From: Bacteroidota bacterium
GTDB taxonomy: Bacteria; Bacteroidota; Bacteroidia; Chitinophagales; Chitinophagaceae
Direction: 5' to 3'
Assembly (NCBI GenBank): GCA_018266555.1
Contig: JAFEAF010000003.1
Coordinates: 53,114 to 117,113 of the forward strand
Length of the DNA stretch: 64,000 bases
Shown here: positions 1-8,699 of the stretch, piece by piece
Layout: each line of letters starts with the position of its first letter
Numbering within the stretch: the first letter of the stretch is position 1
The notes under the pieces: generated by a model
Database searches by the model: none
The model's input: the letters and a program-made list of their open reading frames with translations, nothing else
Told to the model about the DNA's origin: nothing
Made by a program: the position numbers and the translations under genes

Positions 1-486
1 GGGCTACTCGGTTCCCGTGCTTATGTAAAACATCATTTTGCTGAAGTGGACACGGTTACAAAAAAATGGATATTAAAACCTGAGTACGATAAATTTTCAT
101 CTTATTTCAATATTGACAACGGCACCGGAAAGATCCGGGGAATTTATTTGCAGGAAAATGATAAAGAAAGAGAGATTTTTCAGGAATGGTTAGCGCCGTT
201 TAAAGATTTGGGCGCCACTACTGTCACCATTTCCAATACGGGCGGTACCGATCACCAGGCATTTGATGGCGTAGGGTTACCTGGTTTTCAATTCATCCAG
301 GACCCGATTGAATATGAAACAAGAACGCACCATTCTAACATGGACAGTTATGATCATTTAATATATGATGATCTGAAACAAATTGCAACCATTGTTGCTT
401 CGTTTGTTTATAATGCTGCTATGCGTGATGAAAAACTTCCGAGAAAACCGATGCCCGAACCGAGAATAGGTGGCAGAGGATTTTGA
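1..486 (+). CDS. M28 family zinc peptidase, C-terminal part (cut by window start)
   Basis: The reading frame is open from base 1, so the gene begins upstream of the window; an in-frame GTG at 46 is not needed as a start. The visible 161 residues are the end of an M28 (aminopeptidase-like) catalytic domain. The family signature is clear: GGTDH supplies a zinc-binding His, followed by the stretch [15 protein letters not shown] and then [14 protein letters not shown], which carries the last zinc-ligand His and the usual Asp-Tyr-Asp-His ending. Such enzymes are normally exported and hydrolyse peptides; the signal peptide would lie outside the window. The C-terminal tail is rich in Pro, Arg and Gly. 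A strong hairpin lies 15 bases after the stop. Confidence 0.9.
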   Translation, partial: GLLGSRAYVKHHFAEVDTVTKKWILKPEYDKFSSYFNIDNGTGKIRGIYLQENDKEREIFQEWLAPFKDLGATTVTISNTGGTDHQAFDGVGLPGFQFIQDPIEYETRTHHSNMDSYDHLIYDDLKQIATIVASFVYNAAMRDEKLPRKPMPEPRIGGRGF

Positions 487-500
487 AAATAAAATTTTTA

Positions 501-550
501 TTAAAACAAATATGCCATAGCAAAAAAAAATTATGGCATATTTGTTTTAA
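501..550. terminator. Strong bidirectional terminator hairpin
   Basis: Bases 501-519 and 532-550 are perfect inverted repeats of 19 bp with a 12-base A-rich loop. The arms end in A- and T-rich stretches, so the structure can stop transcription in both directions. It separates the convergent M28 peptidase gene and the secreted protein gene on the minus strand, whose stop codon (547-549) sits inside the hairpin. Confidence 0.85.
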
Positions 551-1377
551 GGTGATTTCGGTTTTTCATAAATAAACCGTACTAACGCATTTTTTTGTTC
601 ATCAGATACCAGGTAGAGCTGATACCGTTTGTCACCTGCCGTTACAATCATCAATGCCGTATTCGGCGGAATGCTGCCGAGGTTTTCACCAACCATGATC
701 ACTTCCTGTACCTTTCTGTTGAGGTCAATTTTTACATAAGTAGTAATCGGTTTAGCAGTCAGCATTTTGTCAGTAACAACCGGGTGGTTATTTACATAAA
801 CTGAAATAGTATCACCATCAATGATTCCGTTATCATAAAAGTCAAGACGAATGGTTCCCGTATCCACTTTTATTTCCTTGACCAGTTCATTTTTCCGTTG
901 TGTCAGTGTTGGCGGAAGTTTAGCCTCCGGAATGAATTCAGGATTGATGGTTCGGGTCAGTACAAGAGTTCCAGGCGGGCAGGCATCTTTTTTTTCCATA
1001 ATGATACCACCCCAACTTCCCCGCAATTGTTCTTCATTCCCCCCCTTATGAAAACTCAGCGAATAATTTTTAATACATGGCACACAGTTTTCGGGAACAT
1101 GAAAAGTGACCACTTTGAATTCCTTAATCAGGATTTCATTTTTTATCGAATCATAAGTTCCTTCAAAATCTTCTTTTACATAATTACTCGTATCGGAATA
1201 ATGATATGACACCCCGGTGATCCTCGTAGCAGCAAGTTGAATATGCATTTCGATATTATATACCGGGAAACATCCGCCTGGATTCTGCACCAGTCTCCCT
1301 TTCCAGATTCCATTTAAGTCCTGTGCACCGCTTAGCAAGGACAAGAAAACAGAAATTATAAGAATAGATTGACGCAT
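547..1377 (-). CDS. Secreted protein of unknown function, lipocalin-like N-terminus plus conserved C-terminal domain (paralogue 1)
   Basis: I do not recognise a characterised family. The 276-residue product starts with a typical signal peptide (MRQSILIISVFLSLLSGAQ). Residues 20-145 alternate hydrophobic and polar positions and begin DLNGIWKGRLVQ, like a small secreted beta-barrel (lipocalin-like; inference from pattern only). Residues about 165-270 form a second module with the core FYDNGIIDGDTISVYVNN and ENLGSIPPNTALMIV. The next minus-strand gene (1499-2665) has the same two modules in the same order, so the pair probably arose by duplication. The spacer between them is 121 bases. A G7 run in the coding strand encodes part of HKGGNEE. 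Confidence 0.8.
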   Translation of the reverse strand: MRQSILIISVFLSLLSGAQDLNGIWKGRLVQNPGGCFPVYNIEMHIQLAATRITGVSYHYSDTSNYVKEDFEGTYDSIKNEILIKEFKVVTFHVPENCVPCIKNYSLSFHKGGNEEQLRGSWGGIIMEKKDACPPGTLVLTRTINPEFIPEAKLPPTLTQRKNELVKEIKVDTGTIRLDFYDNGIIDGDTISVYVNNHPVVTDKMLTAKPITTYVKIDLNRKVQEVIMVGENLGSIPPNTALMIVTAGDKRYQLYLVSDEQKNALVRFIYEKPKSP

Positions 1378-1498
1378 GGAAAATGAAAGTAATCCAAAAA
1401 AATAAGCGATTATTGAAAATTACAGAAGCGGCAGGATATTATTTTGATAATTCTGCTCATGCAATTTTGTTATGTATTTATTTTAATAAAGAGACAGG

Positions 1499-2665
1499 TC
1501 AGGGGTCTTTGGGTTTTTGATACCGGAAGCGTACTACTGCATTTTTTTGCTCATTGGATGAAATGAATACATCAAAGCGCTGATCGCCGGCTTCCACAAT
1601 CATCAGGGATGTGTTGGGTGGGATGCTTCCCAGGTTTTCAGCTACCATGGTCACTTCATGTTCATCATTGTCCTGTCCCATTTTCAGGTTTAGTGTAATA
1701 GGTTTTTCACTTAGCCCTTTTCTTGATAGTACGAGCTTTTTATCTACATACACGGAAATAGTATCTCCATCTACCACGCCATTATCATATAATTTGATGG
1801 TTACATTCTGGTTGTTTACCACTAGTGTTTTCACCAGGGCATTTTCCCGGTTTTTCAGTACATCAGGAATAGTGCTTAAAGTTTTCTGAATAATTTCTTT
1901 TGTTTCGGCCATATCAATTTTTTGTGCAGAATCCCGGGTTTGTTTTTCAGGAGGATTCACCTTAGTTATGGTTTTCGTATTTGTATTTGGCGTTATAATA
2001 ATTTTATTGACGGGGGGGGGGTTGCTGACCATTGGAGGATTCTTTTTCACCGTTGATTTTTTTACAACGGAAGGCGGCGTTTTTTTTACCGTTGATTTAT
2101 TTACCGGGGGTTTGGTAACGGTAACATTTTTTTTAATGGGTGGTGAGGCTTCCCTGATCGAATCCGCTCTGAGCTTGCTCCGTAAAAATGGTTCAACATA
2201 AAAATCAGAAGTGCGTACTTTCCTTAAATACACTTTCCCGCTGCCACAATCATCTCCTTTTTTAGCGCCGATACCGTTCTTTTCAAATTTGCTGGTAAAG
2301 GTTCCTTCCAGAAATTGTTCTTTACCGGAAACAGCGTATTGAAAACTGCATTTCATAATACATGCTGCTGAAAATGTACTCATGCGTAACTCAACTGTTT
2401 TTATTTCAGTTATTAAAGCGCTATTTTCTTTTCTTTTGAAATTGCCGGTTAAAACGGCTTTGCCATAAAATACGGTTGTGAGATAGGAATAAGAGACCCC
2501 TGAGATTCTGCTGCCAGTTTGATCCAGTTGCAATTCAAATTTATACTGATCATCATTTTCAGTAATAAAATATCCCCTCCAGATTCCAGTAAGATTCTGA
2601 GAATAAGAAACAGAACAGATAAAAAATGTAGATAACAAAAATACCCTGTGTATGATTTGTTTCAT
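1499..2665 (-). CDS. Secreted protein of unknown function with Lys/Pro/Thr-rich linker (paralogue 2)
   Basis: This 388-residue protein has a signal peptide (MKQIIHRVFLLSTFFICSVSYSQ), an N-terminal beta-rich module starting NLTGIWRGYFI, and a C-terminal module with YDNGVVDGDTISVYVDKK and ENLGSIPPNTSLMIV, matching the neighbouring 276-residue paralogue. It differs by a linker of about 100 residues (roughly 175-275), rich in Lys, Pro, Thr and Val with short repeats such as VKKTPP and VKKNPP; this looks like a flexible extracellular spacer. The linker contains a run of ten C in the coding strand (2012-2021) encoding consecutive prolines, a site prone to slippage. The C-terminal module, with DNG(I/V)(I/V)DGDT, could bind calcium, but this is a guess. 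Confidence 0.8.
   Translation of the reverse strand: MKQIIHRVFLLSTFFICSVSYSQNLTGIWRGYFITENDDQYKFELQLDQTGSRISGVSYSYLTTVFYGKAVLTGNFKRKENSALITEIKTVELRMSTFSAACIMKCSFQYAVSGKEQFLEGTFTSKFEKNGIGAKKGDDCGSGKVYLRKVRTSDFYVEPFLRSKLRADSIREASPPIKKNVTVTKPPVNKSTVKKTPPSVVKKSTVKKNPPMVSNPPPVNKIIITPNTNTKTITKVNPPEKQTRDSAQKIDMAETKEIIQKTLSTIPDVLKNRENALVKTLVVNNQNVTIKLYDNGVVDGDTISVYVDKKLVLSRKGLSEKPITLNLKMGQDNDEHEVTMVAENLGSIPPNTSLMIVEAGDQRFDVFISSNEQKNAVVRFRYQKPKDP
2012..2021 (-). repeat. C10 homopolymer inside coding sequence
   Basis: Ten consecutive G on the plus strand (C on the coding strand) fall in the Pro-rich linker of the 388-residue secreted protein and read as Asn-Pro-Pro-Pro-Val. A gain or loss of one base would cut off the C-terminal module. 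Other G/C runs in coding DNA here that I noticed reach only seven. Confidence 0.9.
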
Positions 2666-2725
2666 TGCGGTTCAAAACTAAGAAATTCATCCAGATACAG
2701 AGATGGATAGCTGGAAAAAGAGTGT

Positions 2726-2733
2726 TAATTTTG
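2726..2733 (+). promoter_or_regulatory. Candidate -7 element for thrS
   Basis: The octamer TAATTTTG fits the Bacteroidota -7 consensus TAnnTTTG. It lies 29-36 bases before the proposed thrS ATG in the divergent spacer with the minus-strand secreted gene. No clear -33 TTG is seen at the expected spacing. Confidence 0.45.
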
Positions 2734-2761
2734 CGCATTAAAAAAATTGCAGAATAACAAT

Positions 2762-4699
2762 ATGATGATCAATATTACATTTCCGGATGGCGCAGTGAGA
2801 CAATTTGAAAAAGGAACGTCTGCATTGGATATAGCCCGCTCCATTTCGGAGGGGCTTGCAAGAAAAGTTTTATCTGCATCGGTAAATGGACAGGTGCAGG
2901 ATGCTGCTCGCCCTATCCTTGAAGATGCAACATTGAAATTACTTACCTGGAATGATACAGATGGGAAAAGCACTTTCTGGCATTCGTCCGCTCATCTTAT
3001 GGCTGAAGCTGTCGAATCTATATTTCCCGGAGTGAAATTTTGGGTAGGCCCTCCGGTGGAAAACGGTTTTTATTATGATATGGATCTTGGAGATAGAAAA
3101 CTGACTGAGGAAGATTTGGGAAAGTTAGAGAAAAAGATGAATGAACTTGCAAAACAGAATAATGCCTATTTAAGAAAAGAAATTTCAAAAAAAGATGCAG
3201 TAAAATATTTTTCTGATAAAGGTGATGAATACAAGCTCGACTTACTTCAGGGATTGAATGATGGCGAAATCACTTTTTATACTCAGGGAAATTTTACAGA
3301 TCTCTGCCGGGGCCCTCATATTCCCAACACCGGTTTTATCAAAGCCATTAAACTTACCAATATTGCGGGAGCTTATTGGAAAGGTGATGAAAAAAATAAA
3401 ATGCTCACCAGGGTATATGGTGTCACATTCCCTTCGCAAAAAGAATTGGATGAATACCTGCACTTGCTGGAAGAAGCAAAGAAAAGAGATCATCGAAAGT
3501 TGGGAAAAGAACTTGGCATCTTCACCATGGATGATGATGTAGGTCCGGGTTTGGCATTATGGATGCCCAATGGCACAATCATCATTGAGGAGTTGGAAAA
3601 ATTAGCAAAAGAATCTGAATTAGCAGGGGGATATAAGAGAGTTGTAACACCGCATATTGCCAAAGAAAATTTATACCTCACCAGCGGGCACTTGCCATAT
3701 TATAAAGACAGTATGTATCCGCCGATGGAACTGGAGGGAGTGAAATATTATCTGAAAGCAATGAACTGCCCCCATCACCATAAAATTTTTGCAGCAGAGC
3801 CAAAGAGCTATAAAGATTTGCCATTAAGATTGGCAGAATATGGCACTTGTTACCGGTATGAACAAAGCGGTGAATTATTTGGTTTGATGCGGGTTCGCTG
3901 TCTTCACATGAATGATGCACATATTTATTGTTCCAAAGAACAATTCTATGAAGAGTTCAAAGCGGTGAATGATATGTACCTGAAATATTTTAAAATATTC
4001 GGCATTGATAAATATGTGATGCGTTTATCGCTTCACGACCCTACCAAGCTTGGAAAAAAATATGTAAACGAACCGGAACTGTGGAAAGAAACAGAAGCAT
4101 TGGTAAGAGATGTGCTGATCAAAACAAATACCCCTTATGTTGAGGTGCCGGATGAGGCCGCTTTTTATGGCCCCAAGATAGATGTTCAGATTTGGAGTAT
4201 AATAGGCAGGGAGTTTACACTGGCTACTAACCAGGTGGATTTTGCACAAGGCAGAAGTTTTAAATTGGAATTCACTACGCATGATAATAAAGCTGAAACC
4301 CCATTAATCATCCACCGGGCTCCATTGGGAACGCATGAGCGGTTTATCGGATTTTTATTGGAGCACTATGCAGGAAAATTCCCATTGTGGTTGGCTCCTG
4401 TCCAGGTAAAAGTGCTGCCGATCAGTGATAAATTTTTAGATTATGCTAAAACAGTTTCGCAGCAATTGAAAAAAGCGGATATTCGTGCTGAAGTTGATGA
4501 CCGGAACGAAAAGATCGGAAAGAAGATAAGAGATACAGAACTGATGAAAGTGCCTTATATGCTGGTGGTGGGAGAGAAAGAAATGACTGAAAATAAAGTA
4601 GCGGTAAGGCGTCATGGAAAAGGAGATACCGGCACCGAAAATATCGGGGAATTTGTCAACCGTATTTCGATAGAAATTAAAGAACGCATCAGTGAATAA
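2762..4699 (+). CDS. thrS: Threonyl-tRNA synthetase
   Basis: Cytoplasmic class II synthetase that charges tRNA-Thr and edits mischarged Ser. The start is placed at ATG 2762 (or 2765) because the product then begins MMINITFPDG like other ThrRS; a TTG at 2747 would add five residues. Order: TGS domain (about 1-63), editing domain with HSSAH and CRGPH (Cys near 181), catalytic core with zinc-ligand region MNCPHHH (Cys near 335), motif 2 RYEQSGELFGLMRVR, motif 3 GTHERFIGFLLEHY, and an anticodon-binding domain at the C-terminus. About 645 residues, usual for the family. It opens the conserved thrS-infC-rpmI-rplT neighbourhood. Confidence 0.97.
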   Translation: MMINITFPDGAVRQFEKGTSALDIARSISEGLARKVLSASVNGQVQDAARPILEDATLKLLTWNDTDGKSTFWHSSAHLMAEAVESIFPGVKFWVGPPVENGFYYDMDLGDRKLTEEDLGKLEKKMNELAKQNNAYLRKEISKKDAVKYFSDKGDEYKLDLLQGLNDGEITFYTQGNFTDLCRGPHIPNTGFIKAIKLTNIAGAYWKGDEKNKMLTRVYGVTFPSQKELDEYLHLLEEAKKRDHRKLGKELGIFTMDDDVGPGLALWMPNGTIIIEELEKLAKESELAGGYKRVVTPHIAKENLYLTSGHLPYYKDSMYPPMELEGVKYYLKAMNCPHHHKIFAAEPKSYKDLPLRLAEYGTCYRYEQSGELFGLMRVRCLHMNDAHIYCSKEQFYEEFKAVNDMYLKYFKIFGIDKYVMRLSLHDPTKLGKKYVNEPELWKETEALVRDVLIKTNTPYVEVPDEAAFYGPKIDVQIWSIIGREFTLATNQVDFAQGRSFKLEFTTHDNKAETPLIIHRAPLGTHERFIGFLLEHYAGKFPLWLAPVQVKVLPISDKFLDYAKTVSQQLKKADIRAEVDDRNEKIGKKIRDTELMKVPYMLVVGEKEMTENKVAVRRHGKGDTGTENIGEFVNRISIEIKERISE

Positions 4700-4725
4700 C
4701 AGTAAGTAAAGATCAACATTCATCA

Positions 4726-4864
4726 CCCGGATTTTTCGGGAGCCGATGTTCTGTAATTGCATTAACTTGAACATCGAAATTTGAGTGTTGGTCATTTTTA
4801 TTATCCTCAAACCCTGTTGAGGAATTCAAATAAAAAAACAAAAATGCTCTTGCAGGGAAAGGGC
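4726..4864 (+). promoter_or_regulatory. Structured leader of infC (four hairpins)
   Basis: The 183-base spacer between thrS and infC holds four consecutive inverted repeats: 4726-4740 (5 bp), 4744-4751 with 4769-4776 (8 bp perfect, 17-base loop), 4805-4810 with 4817-4822 (6 bp perfect), and 4846-4851 with 4859-4864 (6 bp with one GU), the last ending 18 bases before the infC ATG. None is followed by a T-run, so they are not simple terminators. In several bacteria infC-rpmI-rplT leaders bind ribosomal protein L20; a similar role here is inference. Confidence 0.45.
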
Positions 4865-4882
4865 TTCATTTAAACAATTTCA

Positions 4883-5485
4883 ATGGCAGTACCTCAAAAA
4901 AGCGGATTCAACAGGCCACCGGGCGGAAATTTTAACCGGGGCGGTTTCAGGGGAAGATTTGTACCCCGCAAAGAAGCAGAACATCGGATTAATAATTTTA
5001 TTCGTGTGCCACAGGTTCGTTTGGTGGGCGAAAATGTAGAAGTGGGTGTCTATAACACTCAGGAAGCATTAAAAATTGCACAGGAGCAGGGATTGGATCT
5101 TGTGGAAATATCTCCGCAGGCTGACCCGCCGGTATGCAAGGTTATTGATTATAATAAATTTCTTTACGATAAGAAGAAGAAAGAAAAGGAGATGAAGGCA
5201 AAGAGTAAAGTGTCTGAAGTAAAAGAGATTCGGTTTACTCCTAATACCGACGATCATGATTTCAACTTCAAAGCCAAACATGCGGAAAGCTTTTTGAAAG
5301 AAGGGAACAAGGTGAAAGCTTATGTGCAGTTTAAAGGGAGAGCTATACAATTTAAAGACAGGGGGGAATTATTGTTATTGAAATTTGCTGAGCGTCTTGC
5401 CGAGACTGGTACATTGGAAAACCTGCCTAAAATGGAAGGCAGGCGTATGCTGGCAATTTTTACTCCTAAAGGAAAAAAGAAATAA
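4883..5485 (+). CDS. infC: Translation initiation factor IF-3
   Basis: IF-3 binds the 30S subunit, prevents early 50S joining and checks start-codon pairing. The 200-residue product has a Gly/Arg/Asn-rich N-terminal extension (about 1-30), then the IF-3 N domain starting RINNFIRVPQVRLVGENVEVG, the basic linker (YDKKKKEKEMKAKSK, about 92-107) and the C domain (KEIRFTPNTDDHDFNFKAKHA onward). It uses an ordinary ATG rather than the rare AUU start found in many bacteria, so start-codon autoregulation of that type is not expected. A terminator follows 26 bases downstream, separating it from rpmI and rplT. Confidence 0.96.
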   Translation: MAVPQKSGFNRPPGGNFNRGGFRGRFVPRKEAEHRINNFIRVPQVRLVGENVEVGVYNTQEALKIAQEQGLDLVEISPQADPPVCKVIDYNKFLYDKKKKEKEMKAKSKVSEVKEIRFTPNTDDHDFNFKAKHAESFLKEGNKVKAYVQFKGRAIQFKDRGELLLLKFAERLAETGTLENLPKMEGRRMLAIFTPKGKKK

Positions 5486-5511
5486 GCATATTTTTTTATA
5501 TGATTAAATGG

Positions 5512-5540
5512 AAAGGGCGTTCAAACGCCCTTTTGTTTTT
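5512..5540 (+). terminator. Rho-independent terminator after infC
   Basis: An inverted repeat with arms AAAGGGCGT and ACGCCCTTT around a short loop is followed by a T-rich stretch. It should end the thrS-infC transcript before the protease gene. Confidence 0.85.
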
Positions 5541-5656
5541 CCTGTACCGGCTTTTGTAACTTTAATCCCTCCGTTCATATAAAAGTTTATCCGGTCAAAT
5601 TGATTCTTTGCTTCTTTGCCTATATTCGGGCTATATTTTTTATTAAATCAATATTT

Positions 5657-8191
5657 ATGCATAAAATTTTCAGACAGCTAACTACTGCATTTTTGGCAAT
5701 GGCAATTTGCTCTTTTGCTTTTTCACAACCAAAGGATACCACCCGCAATGGAGGAAACGGAGGTTTGGGTGGAAGGCCACAAGCGGCTACCTCTGCACCA
5801 AAACCATACAACGAAGTGATCACTAAAAAAGCTGTTACTTACAATGGTTTTTTTAAAGTTCATAAGGAAGATGGAAAATATTATTTCGAAATTCCTGATA
5901 GTTTATTGGGAAGGGATATACTTACTGTGAACCGCCTGACAAGAACCCAGGAAGGCATGGGCTATGGCGGCGATCAGATTGGACAGAATGTGATCCGGTT
6001 TGAAAGCGGACCTAATAATAAAATATTTCTGAAAAATATTTCTTATGCCGTTTATGCAAAGGATTCCACATCTCCGATGTTTAATTCTGTACGGAACTCT
6101 AATGTGCAACCCATTGCTGCTGCATTTGACATAAAAGCTTTTTCCAAAGATTCAACCGGAGTGGTTATTGACATGACGGACTATATTAATGGAGATAATG
6201 ATATTTTGTATTACAACAGTGCATTTAAAAATATTTTGCGGGTTGGATCAATACAGCCTGATAAATCGTATATCGTTTCGGTAAAATCTTACCCAATCAA
6301 TATTGAGGTCACTGCGATGAAAACCTATTCAAGGCTTCCGGCGCAGGCTACCGGTCCGGGCGGATTTGGAATTAGTGCCGCGGCAACTGGTAACATTACC
6401 GTTGAGCTAAACAGTTCTATGGTTTTATTACCAAAAGTTCCCATGCAGGCAAGATACTATGATGACCGGGTTGGATATTTTACAGTAGGCTATACTGATT
6501 TTGATGCAAACCCCCAGGGGGTAAAAAGTATTCAACTGGCTAAACGCTGGAAACTGGAACCAAAGCCGGAGGATATGGAAAAATATAAAAGAGGTGAATT
6601 AGTGGAACCACAAAAGCCAATTGTAATTTATATTGATCCCGCTACTCCTAAAAAATGGATCCCTTATTTAATTGCAGGCATTAACGATTGGCAGCCTGCA
6701 TTTGAACAGGCAGGATTTAAGAATGCAATTATTGGTAAAGTAGCTCCAACAAAAGAAGAAGATAGCACATGGAGCCTTGAAGATGCCCGCAATTCTGCCA
6801 TAGTTTATAAGCCTTCCGATATAGCGAACGCCAGCGGCCCAAGCGTAGCAGATCCACGCAGCGGTGAAATTATTGAAACGCATATTAATTGGTATCATAA
6901 TGTAATGCAACTGATCCGTGACTGGTACATGATACAGGCCGGGCCAAATGATCCGGCAGCAAGGCAGATGGTTTTCCCTGATGAACTGATGGGTCAACTG
7001 ATTCGTTTTGTTTCTTCTCATGAAGTGGGACATACTATGGGCCTGCGTCATAACTTTGGATCCAGTTCCACCGTTCCGGTAGATTCATTAAGGAATAGAG
7101 CATGGGTAGAAGCTAATGGACATACTCCTTCCATTATGGATTACGCCCGCTTCAACTATGTAGCACAACCCGAAGATAATATCAGTGAAAAAGGACTTTT
7201 CCCAAGAATTGGGGATTATGATAAATGGGCTATAGAATGGGGCTACAGACTATATCCGCAATTCAAAAGCGCTGATGATGAAAAAGGATACTTGAATCAA
7301 ATTGTGATCAACAAATTAAAAAATCCTCGTTTGTGGTGGGGTGATGGCGAGAGCAACCAGGATGATCCCCGTTCTCAAACAGAAGATTTGGGAGATGATG
7401 CAATGAAAGCAAGCAGTTATGGAATTAAAAATTTGCAACGCATCATTCCTCAACTGATGACCTGGACAAAAGAGCCAAATGATGATTACTCCAATCTTGC
7501 AGAAATTTACGGACAGGTTACCTCACAGTTCAGTCGTTATATGGGTCATGTAGCAAGAAATGTTGCCGGTATTTACAGAACGCCCAAAGTGGTAGAACAA
7601 CCTGGTGCTGTTTATGAATTCACACCAAAATCAAAACAGGTTAATGCAGTTGCATTCCTGAATCAACAATTGTTTACCACGCCAACCTGGCTTATTAATA
7701 ATGATGTCTTTGCAAGAACAGGAGGAAATCCTTTGGTAATTATTGGCAACATTCAAACATCAGCGTTGAATCGTCTTTTCAATAACAATACGCTGGGTAA
7801 ATTGATTACGGCAGAAGCATCCATTGGGAGTAATGCTTATAAAATGACTGACCTTTTTAACGATCTTAAAAAAGGAATCTGGTCAGAACTCACAACTAAA
7901 AAACCGATTGATGTATATCGCCGGAATCTTCAAAAGTCTTACGTTGATATCCTTATCAACCTATTGACTCCGCCTGCTACCACAACTACAATAACAATTA
8001 GCAGAGGAGGTGCACCTTCGGCTCCTTCTTTGAATTCGAATAATTCAGATATAAAGAGTGTGGTCAGGGCTCAACTTACTGCTTTAAAAGCAGAGGCTAC
8101 TTCGGCTTCGGCTGCTATTGCTGATCCGATGACTAAATACCATCTTCAGGACATTGTCAAGAGAATTGATAATGCTTTGAATCCGAAGTGA
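5657..8191 (+). CDS. Secreted zinc-dependent metalloprotease (DUF5117/DUF4953 type)
   Basis: A large exported metalloprotease of the Bacteroidota family with DUF5117-like N-terminal and DUF4953-like C-terminal regions (names from memory). ATG 5657 is chosen over TTG 5600 because it puts the signal peptide MHKIFRQLTTAFLAMAICSFAFSQ at the N-terminus; the product is 844 residues. The zinc motif HEVGHTMGLRHN (about 455-466) has the extended HExxHxxGxxH pattern of metzincins, and SIMDY (about 492-496) fits the Met-turn. Function is probably protein or peptide degradation outside the inner membrane; the substrate is unknown. Its location between infC and rpmI, bounded by a terminator on each side, is unusual. 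Confidence 0.9.
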   Translation: MHKIFRQLTTAFLAMAICSFAFSQPKDTTRNGGNGGLGGRPQAATSAPKPYNEVITKKAVTYNGFFKVHKEDGKYYFEIPDSLLGRDILTVNRLTRTQEGMGYGGDQIGQNVIRFESGPNNKIFLKNISYAVYAKDSTSPMFNSVRNSNVQPIAAAFDIKAFSKDSTGVVIDMTDYINGDNDILYYNSAFKNILRVGSIQPDKSYIVSVKSYPINIEVTAMKTYSRLPAQATGPGGFGISAAATGNITVELNSSMVLLPKVPMQARYYDDRVGYFTVGYTDFDANPQGVKSIQLAKRWKLEPKPEDMEKYKRGELVEPQKPIVIYIDPATPKKWIPYLIAGINDWQPAFEQAGFKNAIIGKVAPTKEEDSTWSLEDARNSAIVYKPSDIANASGPSVADPRSGEIIETHINWYHNVMQLIRDWYMIQAGPNDPAARQMVFPDELMGQLIRFVSSHEVGHTMGLRHNFGSSSTVPVDSLRNRAWVEANGHTPSIMDYARFNYVAQPEDNISEKGLFPRIGDYDKWAIEWGYRLYPQFKSADDEKGYLNQIVINKLKNPRLWWGDGESNQDDPRSQTEDLGDDAMKASSYGIKNLQRIIPQLMTWTKEPNDDYSNLAEIYGQVTSQFSRYMGHVARNVAGIYRTPKVVEQPGAVYEFTPKSKQVNAVAFLNQQLFTTPTWLINNDVFARTGGNPLVIIGNIQTSALNRLFNNNTLGKLITAEASIGSNAYKMTDLFNDLKKGIWSELTTKKPIDVYRRNLQKSYVDILINLLTPPATTTTITISRGGAPSAPSLNSNNSDIKSVVRAQLTALKAEATSASAAIADPMTKYHLQDIVKRIDNALNPK

Positions 8192-8219
8192 TAGACACTC
8201 TTATTTGAAATAAATTAAT

Positions 8220-8243
8220 GGGATCCTCAAAGGATCCCTTTTT
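8220..8243 (+). terminator. Terminator after the metalloprotease gene
   Basis: The arms GGGATCCT and AGGATCCC (8 bp, loop CAA) are followed by five T. The hairpin isolates the protease transcript from rpmI. Confidence 0.85.
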
Positions 8244-8401
8244 GTTTGCCTGTTGCTTTGCCAGTTCTGGTTCATCACTTATCTTTGCCACCCCATTCAA
8301 AAAAGTTCTTTTTATTTGATTGGAACAAATTGCTGAAGAGGCCCGATAAGGATTCCGGCTGTCCGGAGACGCCTCAAAGCGTAATTTTAAATGCATGTAA
8401 A

Positions 8402-8599
8402 ATGCCTAAGGTAAAAACAAATTCCAGTGCCAAAAAGCGCTTCAAAGTGACCGGCACGGGGAAAATCACTCATCAAAAGAGTTTCAAGCGTCACATTCTG
8501 ACAAAAAAAACAAAAAAACGGAAACGGAATTTAAGAAAGGATGGCACGGTTAGTAAGGCCAATCTTGGATTTGTAAAACGATTATTAAGGCTTAAGTAG
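8402..8599 (+). CDS. rpmI: 50S ribosomal protein L35
   Basis: The frame is open from further upstream, but the true start is ATG 8402, giving the normal 65-residue L35 beginning [20 protein letters not shown]. The body is very basic ([18 protein letters not shown]), as expected for an rRNA-binding protein of the large subunit. It is followed after 100 bases by rplT, the usual partner. The spacer before it (8244-8401) presumably carries the rpmI-rplT promoter, because a terminator lies immediately upstream. Confidence 0.95.
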   Translation: MPKVKTNSSAKKRFKVTGTGKITHQKSFKRHILTKKTKKRKRNLRKDGTVSKANLGFVKRLLRLK

Positions 8600-8699
8600 A
8601 AAGTTGTAAAGAACGAAACTTGAAGTTGTCAGGTTTGTTTCTTTTTACTTAATACTAAGGCGAGTCACAATTATTTTTATTTTTTAAACTTATTAAAAT

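Noticed and set aside
8157..8396. 79-codon minus-strand frame across the metalloprotease terminator
   Set aside because: It crosses a strong terminator and the rpmI promoter region; composition is that of a shadow frame.
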